A DNA stretch of 64,000 bases from Prosthecobacter debontii (GTDB lineage: Bacteria > Verrucomicrobiota > Verrucomicrobiia > Verrucomicrobiales > Akkermansiaceae): NCBI GenBank assembly GCA_945870855.1, contig CAMBTP010000002.1, positions 51,793 through 115,792 of the forward strand, given 5' to 3'. A program made the translations under genes and the position numbers. Below the pieces are notes generated by a model. It had not been told where the DNA came from, did no database searches, and saw only the letters and a list, made by a program, of their open reading frames with translations. Positions 1-8,482 of this stretch are shown here, piece by piece (position 1 is the stretch's first letter; each line of letters begins with the position of its first letter).

Positions 1-346
1 TCTCAAACAGCGCGGCCTGTTGGAAGACACCCTCATCATCTGGGGCGGCGAGTTCGGCCGCACCGTTTACAGCCAGGGGGAACTAGGCTCCGGCCGCGAT
101 CACCACGGGCGCTGTTTCAGCACATGGGTCGCTGGCGGCGGCGTGAAAGGCGGTGTCAGCTACGGCGCGACCGATGATTACTCCTACAACATCGTCGAAA
201 ACCCCGTCCACATCCGCGATCTTAACGCCACTATCCTCCATTGCCTCGGCATGGATCACAACCGCTTCACCTTCCGCTTCCAAGGCCTCAACCACAAGCC
301 CACCGGCGTGGAACCCGCGAAGGTCGTGAAGGGGATATTGGCTTAG
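1..346 (+). CDS. DUF1501 family protein, C-terminal fragment
   Basis: The reading frame is open from the window edge (in frame from base 2) to a TAG at 344-346, so only the last ~114 residues are present and the true start lies upstream. Visible motifs are GGEFGRT, a [19 protein letters not shown] stretch and a following GATDDY, the typical C-terminal half of DUF1501 proteins, which belong to the alkaline phosphatase/sulfatase-like fold. In Planctomycetes and Verrucomicrobia these are usually exported and paired with DUF1549/DUF1553 cytochrome-like genes; that partner would lie outside the window. The substrate is unknown. The family call is firm, the function is not. Confidence 0.85.
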   Translation, partial: LKQRGLLEDTLIIWGGEFGRTVYSQGELGSGRDHHGRCFSTWVAGGGVKGGVSYGATDDYSYNIVENPVHIRDLNATILHCLGMDHNRFTFRFQGLNHKPTGVEPAKVVKGILA

Positions 347-412
347 GTTTTACGATCCGAAAATTACGGGTTGCCGCTGGTTTGGCGGGAGCATAAGAAT
401 CCCCGCTCATTA

Positions 413-2725
413 ATGTCCAACCTTTCCACCCAACTCACCGACCGCTCCCACCCGCTCCACATCCATCTAATCGGCGTGGCGGGCTCCGGCATGAGCGGAC
501 TCGCCCTCCTACTGCTAGGCATGGGGCATAAAGTTTCCGGCTGCGACCGCGTCACCACTTCGGAAACAGATCGCATGCAAGGCCTCGGCCTGCTTTTTTC
601 CTGCCCGCAAACAAAAGACTCCGGCGCGGGCGCGGATCTCGTCGTCTACTCCTCCGCGATCCGCCCTGGCAACCCCGCCTACGACGCAGCGGTGAAAGCC
701 GGTGTCACCATGATCCGTCGCGCGGAATGCCTCGCCGCCATCCTCCACACCAAGGCGGGCATCGTCATTTCCGGCACTCACGGGAAAACCACCACATCCT
801 CGATGACCGCCCATATCCTCCGCGAGTGCGGGCAGAAACCCTCGTATTACGTCGGTGCGGAAATCCCCATCCTCGGCGCGAACGCCCGCTGGGAGGAGGA
901 GGGTCGTTCCATGGTCGCCGAGGGCGATGAATCCGACGGCACCCTCGCCCTCTACCGCCCCGAGCATTCCGTGATCCTAAATATCGAGGCCGAGCACCTC
1001 GATTTCTACCGCGACCTCGATCACATCAAGGAGGTTTTCACGAAACTCGCCGACCAAACTACGGGAAGCATAGTATATTGCGCCGAGGATCCCGTCGCTC
1101 GTGAAATCTGCTCCCCGCGACAAAACGCGCTTTCCTACGGATGGGAAAGCTCCTCGGAGAAAACCAACTACACCGCCTCCGACATCCGAGATCTGAAAGG
1201 CTCGTCCGCTTTCACCGTGAAAAAAGATGGCAAGGTTCTTGGCGATATCGAACTCGCCATTCCCGGCGAGCACAACATCCTCAACTCACTCGCCGCCATC
1301 GCCATCGCGGATCAATGCGGCGCGGAGTTCTCCCTCATCGCCCGCGCCCTCTCCTCCTTCGCCGGTGCCAAGCGCCGTTTCGAAACGAAATATCTCTCCA
1401 CCACTTGCCGCCTCGTCGATGACTACGGCCACCACCCCACCGAGCTCGCCGCTACTCTCCAGACAGCGCGCTCGCTAAAGCCCTCCCGCCTCGTCGTCCT
1501 CTTCCAACCACACCGCTACACCCGCACCCAGGCGCTCGCCGATGATTTCGGGAAAGTCCTGCAGGCCGCTGATGTCGTCTTCATCACCGATGTCTATCCC
1601 GCCTCCGAGCCGCCCATCCCCGGCATCACCGGCCAGACTTTGGTGGATGCCATGAAAGCCCATGGCGACATCCCCGCGAAATTCCTCCCAGACCTCGCCA
1701 CCGCCCACCACGCCGTCGGCAACTCCCTCGAACCCGGCGACCTCCTCATCACTCTCGGCGCGGGCAACGTCCACGAAGTCGGCACCCGCATCGCCGCCGA
1801 CCTGAAAATCCTCGACGAAATGCGCGCCCTGATGCCTCCCGGGGAAATCGACGGGAAACTCTACGAGCCGATGCGCAAACATACTACGCTTCTAGTAGGA
1901 GGCTCCGCGCAATACTGGATCGAGCCGCACTCTTTCTTCGCCTTTTCCTTCCTCGTTGATTACTGCCGCGGGCGCGGAATCCCCATCCGCGTCGTCGGCC
2001 GCGGATCGAATCTCCTCGTCCGCGATGGCGGCATCCGTGGCGCAGTCATCCACCCCACCGGCGGCGCGTTTTCCGAGCTAACCATCGACGCGAAAGGCCA
2101 CGTCACCGCCGGAGTTGGAGTGCGTTTGAAAAAACTCGCCTCCTACGCCGGAGCGCACGGAATCGGCGGCTTCGAGTGGATGGAAGGCATCCCCGGCAAC
2201 GTCGGCGGCTCGCTGCGCATGAACGCCGGAGCCATGGGTATCGACACCTTCGATCAAATCGTCCGCGTCACCTTCCTCGATGAGGACGGTGTCATCCGCA
2301 CCCGCGAACGCGATGAAATCATCGCCACCTACCGCAACGTCCAGGAACTTCGCCGGAACTTCGCCCTTCAAGCCGTCTTCAAAGGAAGAAACGACACCCA
2401 CGAGAACATCAAACAGCGCTGGCAGGAGTCCCGCGACAAGCGCAAGGACTCCCAACCCATCGCCGCCTCCGCCGGTTGCACCTTCAAGAACCCCGAGGAA
2501 ATTCCCGCCGGTCGCCTCATCGACTCCCTTGGCCTCAAGGGCAAATCCATCGGTCAAGCCGCCGTCTCCGAAGCCCACGCCAACTTCATCGTCAACAACG
2601 GCAAAGCAACTGCGAAGGACATCCTTGCCCTCATTGAATCCATCCAAAAAACCGCGAAAACCAAACATGGCATCGACCTCGAAACCGAAGTAAAAATCAT
2701 CGGCGATGACGAAACACAGTTTTAG
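413..2725 (+). CDS. murC/murB: Bifunctional MurC-MurB: UDP-MurNAc--L-alanine ligase fused to UDP-MurNAc dehydrogenase
   Basis: Cytoplasmic peptidoglycan precursor synthesis. MurB reduces UDP-GlcNAc-enolpyruvate and MurC adds L-alanine. From the ATG at 413 the product has 770 residues; a TTG at 371 would add 14 residues unlike any MurC start. The N-terminal MurC shows the nucleotide-binding HLIGVAGSGMSGLA (from residue ~18) and the ATP loop GTHGKTTTS (~121-129). MurB begins near residue 480, with the FAD-binding RGSNLLVRDGG (~530) and GSLRMNAGAMG. In the C-terminal catalytic motif GCTFKNP, Cys689 sits where MurB usually has the proton-donating Ser. ddl follows, so this is a reduced dcw-type cluster. 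murC-murB fusions are known in Chlamydiae and Verrucomicrobia. Confidence 0.95.
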   Translation: MSNLSTQLTDRSHPLHIHLIGVAGSGMSGLALLLLGMGHKVSGCDRVTTSETDRMQGLGLLFSCPQTKDSGAGADLVVYSSAIRPGNPAYDAAVKAGVTMIRRAECLAAILHTKAGIVISGTHGKTTTSSMTAHILRECGQKPSYYVGAEIPILGANARWEEEGRSMVAEGDESDGTLALYRPEHSVILNIEAEHLDFYRDLDHIKEVFTKLADQTTGSIVYCAEDPVAREICSPRQNALSYGWESSSEKTNYTASDIRDLKGSSAFTVKKDGKVLGDIELAIPGEHNILNSLAAIAIADQCGAEFSLIARALSSFAGAKRRFETKYLSTTCRLVDDYGHHPTELAATLQTARSLKPSRLVVLFQPHRYTRTQALADDFGKVLQAADVVFITDVYPASEPPIPGITGQTLVDAMKAHGDIPAKFLPDLATAHHAVGNSLEPGDLLITLGAGNVHEVGTRIAADLKILDEMRALMPPGEIDGKLYEPMRKHTTLLVGGSAQYWIEPHSFFAFSFLVDYCRGRGIPIRVVGRGSNLLVRDGGIRGAVIHPTGGAFSELTIDAKGHVTAGVGVRLKKLASYAGAHGIGGFEWMEGIPGNVGGSLRMNAGAMGIDTFDQIVRVTFLDEDGVIRTRERDEIIATYRNVQELRRNFALQAVFKGRNDTHENIKQRWQESRDKRKDSQPIAASAGCTFKNPEEIPAGRLIDSLGLKGKSIGQAAVSEAHANFIVNNGKATAKDILALIESIQKTAKTKHGIDLETEVKIIGDDETQF

Positions 2726-2726
2726 G

Positions 2727-2754
2727 AAACCTCAAACTTTAAACTCTAAAGCTT
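2727..2754. repeat. Degenerate heptad array (AAANNNN type)
   Basis: Four consecutive 7-nt units begin with AAA: AAAC followed by CTC, TTT and TCT, then AAAGCTT. The array starts immediately after the murC-murB stop codon. It is one of a family of 7-nt-period arrays in this window. Confidence 0.65.
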
Positions 2755-2808
2755 AATTCCATAAACAACTCCAGCTCCGCGACCTCTGCGGTGAACTCTT
2801 CCACTACC

Positions 2809-3720
2809 ATGTTATCCGAAATCAAAATCGCCGTCTTAATGGGTGGCCCCGGCTCCGAGCGGCAGGTCTCTCTCGCCTCAGGCAAAGCCGTCCTCAACGC
2901 CCTCCTCTCCCTGGGCCTCGATGCCGTCCCGGTTGATGTCACCGGCACCGATATTCATCTCCCCGCAGGCACCGGCCTCTGCTTTAACGTCATCCACGGC
3001 ACCTTCGGCGAGGACGGGCAGCTCCAGGAAATCTTGGATGCGAAAGGCATTCCCTACACCGGCGCCCGCGCCGCCTCCTCCCGCCGCGCCTTCGATAAAA
3101 GCTTTGCAAAACAAGCCTTCCTCGCCGCTGAAGTCCCCACGCCTAAGTCCGAGGTCATCGACTGCACCCACGGCCCCGCCCTACCCTCCTTACCCGCCCC
3201 CTTCGTCGTGAAACCCCCGCGCGAAGGCTCCTCTGTCGGCATCGAGATCGTGAAAACCCAGGCCGAGGCCGCCGCCGCCATCGCCAAAGCCGCCACCCAT
3301 TCTGCTGATCTTCTCATCGAGGAATACATCTCCGGCCCCGAACTCACCGTCCCCGTCATCGACGGTAAAGCCTACCCCATCGTCCACATCATCCCGCCCG
3401 AGGGCGTCTATGACATGGCCGCGAAATACCCGTGGCTCTCCGGCACCAAAGGCTCCCAATACATCTGCCCCGCCGATCTCGACCTCGAGACCACCATGGC
3501 CGTCCAAGCCGCTGCTGTCGCCGCCCACAAAGCCCTCGGCATCGAGGTCTATTCCCGCGTCGATGTCATGCTCGGAGCAGACAACCGCCCCTACGTCCTC
3601 GAAGCCAATACCATCCCCGGCATGACCGAAACCTCCCTCCTTCCCAAATCCGCCGCCGCCGCCGGCCTCCCCTTCCCCGAACTCTGCAAGCTCATCGCCG
3701 AGCTTTCGTTAAAGAGTTGA
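2809..3720 (+). CDS. ddl: D-alanine--D-alanine ligase
   Basis: ATP-grasp ligase joining two D-alanines for the peptidoglycan stem peptide; cytoplasmic. The 303-residue product starts MLSEIKIAVLMGGPGSER, the usual Ddl N-terminus. Other family motifs are INVIHGTFGEDG-like FNVIHGTFGEDGQLQ, VKPPREGSSVG (ATP lid), EVYSRVDVML and LEANTIPGMT near the C-terminus (metal and D-Ala binding). A GTG at 2791 is in frame but lies inside a CTCTGCG-type repeat (2771-2797), so the ATG at 2809 is preferred. It lies 83 nt after murC-murB, probably in the same transcription unit. Confidence 0.95.
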   Translation: MLSEIKIAVLMGGPGSERQVSLASGKAVLNALLSLGLDAVPVDVTGTDIHLPAGTGLCFNVIHGTFGEDGQLQEILDAKGIPYTGARAASSRRAFDKSFAKQAFLAAEVPTPKSEVIDCTHGPALPSLPAPFVVKPPREGSSVGIEIVKTQAEAAAAIAKAATHSADLLIEEYISGPELTVPVIDGKAYPIVHIIPPEGVYDMAAKYPWLSGTKGSQYICPADLDLETTMAVQAAAVAAHKALGIEVYSRVDVMLGADNRPYVLEANTIPGMTETSLLPKSAAAAGLPFPELCKLIAELSLKS

Positions 3721-3721
3721 T

Positions 3722-3752
3722 CTCCCGCCGCGTGATATCAGTCAGGCGGGAG
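3722..3752 (+). terminator. Hairpin after ddl, possible terminator
   Basis: CTCCCGCC (3722-3729) pairs perfectly with GGCGGGAG (3745-3752) across a 15-nt loop, beginning right after the ddl stop. Only a short CTTT follows, so termination by this hairpin alone is uncertain. Confidence 0.4.
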
Positions 3753-3845
3753 CTTTGGACTGCGGATTTCTCGCCATTTCCAGAAACCGAAGTCTTTGCT
3801 TCCGGCGGGGGTTGACGTGATTTCAAAATCGCGTTTCCTTCCCTT

Positions 3846-4019
3846 ATGGACACCTATCCTGTCACCTGCCCCACCTGTTACGAAATATTCGAAATCGCGA
3901 TCCCGCCGGAATCCGAGATGCCGACGGAATACGATTACGACTGCGAGGTCTGCTGCCGTCCCATGATCATCATCCTCAACTCATCGGAGGATATCTACGC
4001 GCAGTCGTTGGCGGACTAG
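3846..4019 (+). CDS. Small CPXCG-type cysteine-rich zinc-binding protein (57 aa)
   Basis: A 57-residue frame starting MDTYPVTCPTCYEIFEIAIP and ending LAD. Two Cys pairs are visible, CPTC at residues 8-11 and CEVCC at 33-37, with acidic residues around them. This matches the Cys_rich_CPXG family of ~60-residue zinc-ribbon proteins, whose role is unknown. A TTGACG hexamer at ~3812 could be part of its promoter, but no good -10 is evident. The gene stands alone between the ddl unit and the convergent ptsI. Confidence 0.75.
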   Translation: MDTYPVTCPTCYEIFEIAIPPESEMPTEYDYDCEVCCRPMIIILNSSEDIYAQSLAD

Positions 4020-4086
4020 CGCTCAAGTAGCGACTAGCTTTGGCTCACCGTTGCAGCCCGGCAGCCGAAGGCAGCCGCTCCTTGTG

Positions 4087-5853
4087 TTAATCTAACAGAT
4101 CGGGATAGCGTTCCCGCGCGACGGCGAGGGTGAGCTCCATGATCGCCGCCGAGCCAGACGAGCGCAGGGCTTCCTGAGCCGTGGCCTTGCATTGCGCAAA
4201 ATCGAGGGAGCGGATCACTTGGCCGACCTTGGGGACGCTCTTCGGGGAAACGGAAAGCTCTTCCACGCCCAGACCGATGAGTAGCGGGGTGAGGCGAATG
4301 TCACCGGCCATTTCCCCACAAACACCCGTCCAGATACCGTGCTCGGCGCCGGCCTCCACCGTTTTCCCGATCAGGCGGATCACGGCGGGGTGCGTGGGCC
4401 TGTAGAGATTCGCGACGTGCGGGTTCACGCGATCCACAGCGACGGTGTATTGGATGAGGTCGTTCGTGCCGATGGAGAAAAAGTCCACGTGAGGCGCGAG
4501 GAGATCCGCGCAGATGGCGGCGGAAGGCACTTCGATCATGACTCCAACGGGAAGTTTGGGATCGAAGGGCACACCCTCGGCATCCAGCTCGTCCATGCAG
4601 CGTTTTAGCGCCTCGCGCGCTTGGAGGAGTTCGGAGAGCCCGGAGATAAGCGGAAACATTACCGCGATCCTGCCGTGATGGCTGGCGCGGAGGATGGCGC
4701 GGAGCTGTTCCCGGAACATCGCCGGGCGCGAAAGAGAAACTCGTATGCCGCGCCAGCCAAGGAAAGGGTTCGGCTCCGGCTCGGTGAGCGGCTCGACAGG
4801 CAACTTGTCTCCACCCGCATCCAGCGTTCGGACAATAACAAGATCGGGTGCGACTTCCTTCGCTACTTTTGTGTATGCTGCTGTCTGCTCTACCTCGTCA
4901 GGCATGTCGCTGCCGTTGAGCAGCAGAAACTCCGTGCGGTAAAGACCGACACCCTTCGCTCCGCTTCGCTTCACCTCATGAAGCTCCTCAAGGAACTCGA
5001 TGTTCGCGGAAAGCGTGACCTTGTGGCCATCGAGAGTCTCCGTCGCCTCGTCGCGCATCGCGTCGAGCTCTGAGCGTTGCTTTTCCTTCTCAAGAGCGAG
5101 GGCAGCGTATCCGGCCAGCGTCTCTGGCGTGGGATTGAGCACCAGTTTCCCGGCGTAACCATCAATCACAGCGGGAGTCAGTGTCGTGACCTGAATCACA
5201 GAAGCACCGAGACCGACCACGGCAGGAATTCCAAAGGAGCGCGCAAGAATCGATGTATGGGAGTTTACGCTACCCTGCTCTATAGCAAAACCTAGCAGGT
5301 GCCGCCGGTTCATTGAAGCGGTATCCGAAGGCGAGAGATCGTAGGCCAGCAGGATGTGAGTGTCATCTGGCGTCTCGTGGTCAACATCCTCATCTACCTT
5401 GAAATTCCGCAGGACTCTCTGGCAGACATCCTCAATGTCGGCGGTGCGCTCGCGGAGATAGGAATCAGGGATGCGGCGCATGGCCTCCAGGAAATTCTGC
5501 ATCACCGCATAAAAGGCATACTCCGCGTTTTGCTGGCGGCTGGCGATCGCCTCGGAAACTTTGTGGAGCAGAGTCTTATCTTCCAGCAGCATCACGTGCG
5601 CCTCGAAAATTTCGCTGTCTGCGTTGCCGGAAAGGGACTCCAACCTTTCCTGAAGATCGATGAGCTGCTTTTTCGTGACCGCCACTGCGTCGTCGAAGCG
5701 TCCGCGCTCGTATTCGATATCGGCCTCGGAAATCTCATAGATCTCCGGCGCGGAAAAGCCGCGCGCGATCACATGGATCGGCCCCACCGCAATACCGGGT
5801 GATGCCGGGATGCCCGTGTAGGTGATTTCCTGAGGTGTCGTGGTTTTTACCAT
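4087..5853 (-). CDS. ptsI: Phosphoenolpyruvate--protein phosphotransferase (PTS enzyme I)
   Basis: Enzyme I transfers phosphate from PEP to HPr. The 588-residue product has the normal length and order: N-terminal HPr-binding helical domain, phospho-His domain with GSVNSHTSILARSFGIPAV (active His199), and a PEP-binding TIM barrel with LYRTEFLLL, FSIGTNDLIQY and a C-terminal GVCGEMAGD (catalytic Cys). No HPr, EIIA or sugar EII gene lies in the window, so substrate or regulatory use cannot be read from context. It lies downstream of glnA on the same strand but is separated from it by a good intrinsic terminator, so it probably has its own promoter near 5860-5930. Confidence 0.95.
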   Translation of the reverse strand: MVKTTTPQEITYTGIPASPGIAVGPIHVIARGFSAPEIYEISEADIEYERGRFDDAVAVTKKQLIDLQERLESLSGNADSEIFEAHVMLLEDKTLLHKVSEAIASRQQNAEYAFYAVMQNFLEAMRRIPDSYLRERTADIEDVCQRVLRNFKVDEDVDHETPDDTHILLAYDLSPSDTASMNRRHLLGFAIEQGSVNSHTSILARSFGIPAVVGLGASVIQVTTLTPAVIDGYAGKLVLNPTPETLAGYAALALEKEKQRSELDAMRDEATETLDGHKVTLSANIEFLEELHEVKRSGAKGVGLYRTEFLLLNGSDMPDEVEQTAAYTKVAKEVAPDLVIVRTLDAGGDKLPVEPLTEPEPNPFLGWRGIRVSLSRPAMFREQLRAILRASHHGRIAVMFPLISGLSELLQAREALKRCMDELDAEGVPFDPKLPVGVMIEVPSAAICADLLAPHVDFFSIGTNDLIQYTVAVDRVNPHVANLYRPTHPAVIRLIGKTVEAGAEHGIWTGVCGEMAGDIRLTPLLIGLGVEELSVSPKSVPKVGQVIRSLDFAQCKATAQEALRSSGSAAIMELTLAVARERYPDLLD

Positions 5854-5932
5854 TCGCTGAAACGGAAAGTGGGGGTTTTCGTGATCGGATGCAAGGTTTC
5901 TAGGGTGCGCCCGAGGAGATCCGCTGCCTTCA

Positions 5933-5965
5933 AGAAAAAACCGCCTCCCCCATAGGGAGAGACGG
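5933..5965 (-). terminator. Intrinsic terminator of glnA
   Basis: Read on the minus strand, CCGTCTCTCCC pairs with GGGGGAGGCGG (11 bp, two G-T pairs) around a 3-nt loop, followed directly by a run of six T. It lies ~35 nt after the glnA stop and upstream of ptsI. Confidence 0.8.
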
Positions 5966-6000
5966 CTTTCTGTTGGGTGAACTAGATCGATTTCAGGGAA

Positions 6001-7023
6001 TCAAGGAGTCGGAACTTCCGAGATTGTCTTGAGAATGCGGGAAGCGATCTGGTAAGGGTCGCCTTGGGAATTCGGACGGCGATCTTCGAGATAGCCCTGA
6101 TACTTGCCATCTTTCACGAAGCTGTGCGGAACGCGAACCGAAGCACCGCGGTCTGCCACTCCGTAGGAGAACTTGTCGATCGACTGGGTCTCGTGAAGGC
6201 CGGTGAGGCGCATGTGGTTGTCTGGGCCGTAAACAGCGATGTGCTCTTCGACATTCTCGGCAAATTTTGCCATGAGTGCCTCAAAATACGCCTTGCCGCC
6301 TACCTCACGAAGATACGTCGTGGAGAAGTTGGCGTGCATGCCGGAACCATTCCAATCGCTGTCGCCGAGCGGCTTGCAGTGATATTCCACGTCGATGCCG
6401 TATTTTTCGCAAACACGCTGGAGAAGATAGCGAGCAACCCACATTTCGTCGGCGGCTCTTTTGGAGCCTTTTCCGAAGATCTGGAATTCCCACTGGCCTT
6501 TTGCCACCTCGGCATTGATTCCTTCGTGGTTGATACCGGCATCGAGGCAGAGGTCAAGGTGCTCCTCGACGATCTGACGGGCGATGTCTCCCATGGTCGA
6601 GAAGCCGACTCCGCAGTAGTAAGGACCTTGGCCGACCTTGGGGAAGCCATCGACAGGGAAGCCGAGCGGACGACCGTCCTGATAGAGGAAGTATTCCTGC
6701 TCGAAGCCAAACCATGCGCCCGTATCATCGAGGATGGTTGCGCGTCCGTTGGAAGCATGAGGAGTGCCGTCTGGCATCATGACTTCGCACAATACGATGG
6801 CACCGTTCTTGCGCGTGCTATCCGGGAAAATTGCAACGGGCTGGAGCACGCAATCGGAGCTGCCGCCGGGTGCTTGCTGGGTGGACGAGCCATCGAAGCC
6901 CCAGAGCGGGAGTTCTTCAAGGGCAGGAAAGCTGGCGAACTCCTTGATTTGGGTTTTGCCGCGAAGGTTCGGAACGGGGGTGTATCCGTCGAGCCAGATG
7001 TATTCCAATTTGTATTTGGCCAT
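6001..7023 (-). CDS. glnA: Glutamine synthetase, type II (eukaryotic-like GSII)
   Basis: Makes glutamine from glutamate, ammonia and ATP. At 340 residues it is far shorter than bacterial GSI (~470) and matches GSII: an N-terminal beta-grasp with LPLWGFDGSST, WFGFEQEYFL (metal-binding Glu), GPYYCGVG, INAEVAKGQWEFQI, then DWNGSGMHANFST and RGASVRVP. There is no adenylylation-loop region typical of GSI-beta. GSII is the eukaryotic form and is found in some bacteria, including Verrucomicrobia and Bacteroidetes. The start has no strong Shine-Dalgarno (an A-rich AAAGAAACAAA precedes ATG). The nearest upstream gene encodes a PP2C phosphatase ~150 nt away. Confidence 0.93.
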   Translation of the reverse strand: MAKYKLEYIWLDGYTPVPNLRGKTQIKEFASFPALEELPLWGFDGSSTQQAPGGSSDCVLQPVAIFPDSTRKNGAIVLCEVMMPDGTPHASNGRATILDDTGAWFGFEQEYFLYQDGRPLGFPVDGFPKVGQGPYYCGVGFSTMGDIARQIVEEHLDLCLDAGINHEGINAEVAKGQWEFQIFGKGSKRAADEMWVARYLLQRVCEKYGIDVEYHCKPLGDSDWNGSGMHANFSTTYLREVGGKAYFEALMAKFAENVEEHIAVYGPDNHMRLTGLHETQSIDKFSYGVADRGASVRVPHSFVKDGKYQGYLEDRRPNSQGDPYQIASRILKTISEVPTP

Positions 7024-7173
7024 TTTGTTTCTTTTTTATGTTGTGGTTAGCGATGGTTTTTTGTCCGGGAGACAGCGACAGTTATCCAGCCGCCGACTTT
7101 ACCGACAAGCAAAATACAGCATTATACATGCCATTTTAGCTACTGGAATTCGAAATAGTCTCCGCATCAGGTC

Positions 7174-7983
7174 TCAATCGATGCGGATGACGACGAGCGT
7201 TGTATCGTCCGTTCCCGAATTGTCGATGGCTCGTTTCAGGAGGTTTCCACAAACTTCGTGAGGCGGAGAATCGGCGGCTAATTCGTCGGAAATGTGGCGT
7301 TCCCAGACACCGTCAACGAGGCCGTCGGAACAGATGAGAAAACGGTCGCCCGCTTGATAAGGCAAGGCCGCGAAATAAGGGTAGAGCTGGGCGTGCCCGC
7401 CGCCAACCACCTCGTATAATACGGCACGGCGCGGATGGCTACGGTATTGGATTTCCTTGATTTCACCTCGCTTCCACTGACTCCATGCCAGCGAGTGATC
7501 CTTGCTGAGTTGCTCCAATTTCCCGTCACGACTCCGGTAAATACGCGAGTCGCCGACGTTTGCCAGATACATGTTTTCCGGCGTGAACCAGGCCAACGCG
7601 AGCGTCGCCGCCATGCCTTTCCTGTCATCCATGCCGGATGCCGCCTCGTTAATGTGCTCGTGTACTTCCTTGAGCGCCTGCTGGAGGTGGGCGATGGAAT
7701 CGGGGAAAAAGCCGGCCGCCGCCGCGCGGAACGTTTCCGGAATAATCGCCGCCATGCGTTCCAAAATTAGGGAGGAGGCGAGATCACCTGCGTTTCCGCC
7801 GCCCATGCCATCGGATACGGCGAAAACGAGATCCAGTGTCGAAATGGATGCCTCACCGGTATCGCCTAGTTTCGTTGGGCCATAGATATCGGAGGAAAAA
7901 ACGATCCACGAGTCATCATTGCAGGGCTTGCGGCTACCACTCACGGAGGCACCCGCCCATCGGAACTTTGGTTGCTTTGGCAC
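7174..7983 (-). CDS. PP2C-family (PPM) serine/threonine phosphatase
   Basis: A 269-residue soluble metal-dependent phosphatase. Family motifs in order: GSRKPCNDDSW (first metal Asp region), VSDGMGGGNAGDLAS (the GMGG metal motif), ANVGDSRIYR, FLICSDGLVDGV and the C-terminal NSGTDDTTLVVI (last metal Asp). The start is a GTG at 7983, 5 nt after the stop of a 135-residue kinase-like gene, so the two are surely co-transcribed and probably act as an opposing kinase/phosphatase pair; that pairing is inference. No membrane segment or extra domain is visible. The target is unknown. Confidence 0.92.
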   Translation of the reverse strand: MPKQPKFRWAGASVSGSRKPCNDDSWIVFSSDIYGPTKLGDTGEASISTLDLVFAVSDGMGGGNAGDLASSLILERMAAIIPETFRAAAAGFFPDSIAHLQQALKEVHEHINEAASGMDDRKGMAATLALAWFTPENMYLANVGDSRIYRSRDGKLEQLSKDHSLAWSQWKRGEIKEIQYRSHPRRAVLYEVVGGGHAQLYPYFAALPYQAGDRFLICSDGLVDGVWERHISDELAADSPPHEVCGNLLKRAIDNSGTDDTTLVVIRID

Positions 7984-7988
7984 GATGT

Positions 7989-8396
7989 TTAGAGGTTTCG
8001 CGATGGATGGGGATCGGGCAGGATTTCCGCCAGTTCGAAATCGATGATGCAGAAGCGCCCGAGCTTGTCAGAGTAAGTAATATTACGCGGTTCGGCATCG
8101 AGATGCCGAACGCCGAAATCCCGCTCAAGTGCCGCGAAGAGTGAATCGGCCTTTTCTTTCGTGATTTGCGGGGCGGGGCGACCGCAATTCGTGGAGACGA
8201 AATAATACTCCTCCGGATGTTCCTCCAGAACCTTTGGAACGTAGGGGCACCCCCGTTGCTCCAAGACTTTGAGCACCTCCACCTCTTTTGCGTAGCGACT
8301 CTCCACGTCGCTTCCCCGCATCCGCTTGTGAACATTTCCGTAGAAATCGATCCTCACAAGGGATCGCAATCCGTCTTTCATCGGTTCCATCGACAT
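7989..8396 (-). CDS. Minimal protein-kinase-fold protein (135 aa)
   Basis: A small protein with kinase-like motifs but no C-lobe beyond the catalytic and metal loops. It has a basic VHKRMRG (possible ATP-binding Lys near 24), Glu38/Glu40 in the next helix, RHLDAEPRNI (98-106; His-x-Asp-xxxx-Asn of a catalytic loop) and IIDFELAEI (Asp119, DFE in place of DFG). This pattern resembles RIO, Bud32 or KdkA/InaA-type lipopolysaccharide kinases more than Hanks-type kinases, which need ~250 residues. It is followed after 5 nt by the PP2C gene. Activity as a kinase is inference. Met1, Met3 and Met6 are alternative starts. Confidence 0.6.
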   Translation of the reverse strand: MSMEPMKDGLRSLVRIDFYGNVHKRMRGSDVESRYAKEVEVLKVLEQRGCPYVPKVLEEHPEEYYFVSTNCGRPAPQITKEKADSLFAALERDFGVRHLDAEPRNITYSDKLGRFCIIDFELAEILPDPHPSRNL

Positions 8397-8442
8397 CGGG
8401 GATTAGCCTAATCCACTTCCCCTGCCCCGCACAACCGTTCTT

Positions 8443-8470
8443 CCTTGAAGTTTGAAGCTTGAAATTTGAG
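8443..8470. repeat. Degenerate heptad array (NNTTGAR type) in the rsmD leader
   Basis: Four 7-nt units, CCTTGAA, GTTTGAA, GCTTGAA and ATTTGAG, preceded by the CTTCCTTGA phrase seen at several other arrays. It ends 12 nt before the rsmD ATG. Confidence 0.7.
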
Positions 8471-8482
8471 ATTCTCCCCCGC

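Noticed and set aside
371..412. Upstream TTG start for murC-murB
   Set aside because: Adds residues unlike MurC; the ATG at 413 gives the family N-terminus.
6064..7050. 328-codon plus-strand frame opposite glnA
   Set aside because: Antisense shadow of a strongly supported gene; GC-rich codon use keeps the opposite strand open. The same reasoning applies to long frames opposite lpxC-fabZ, metH, murB and nrdA.
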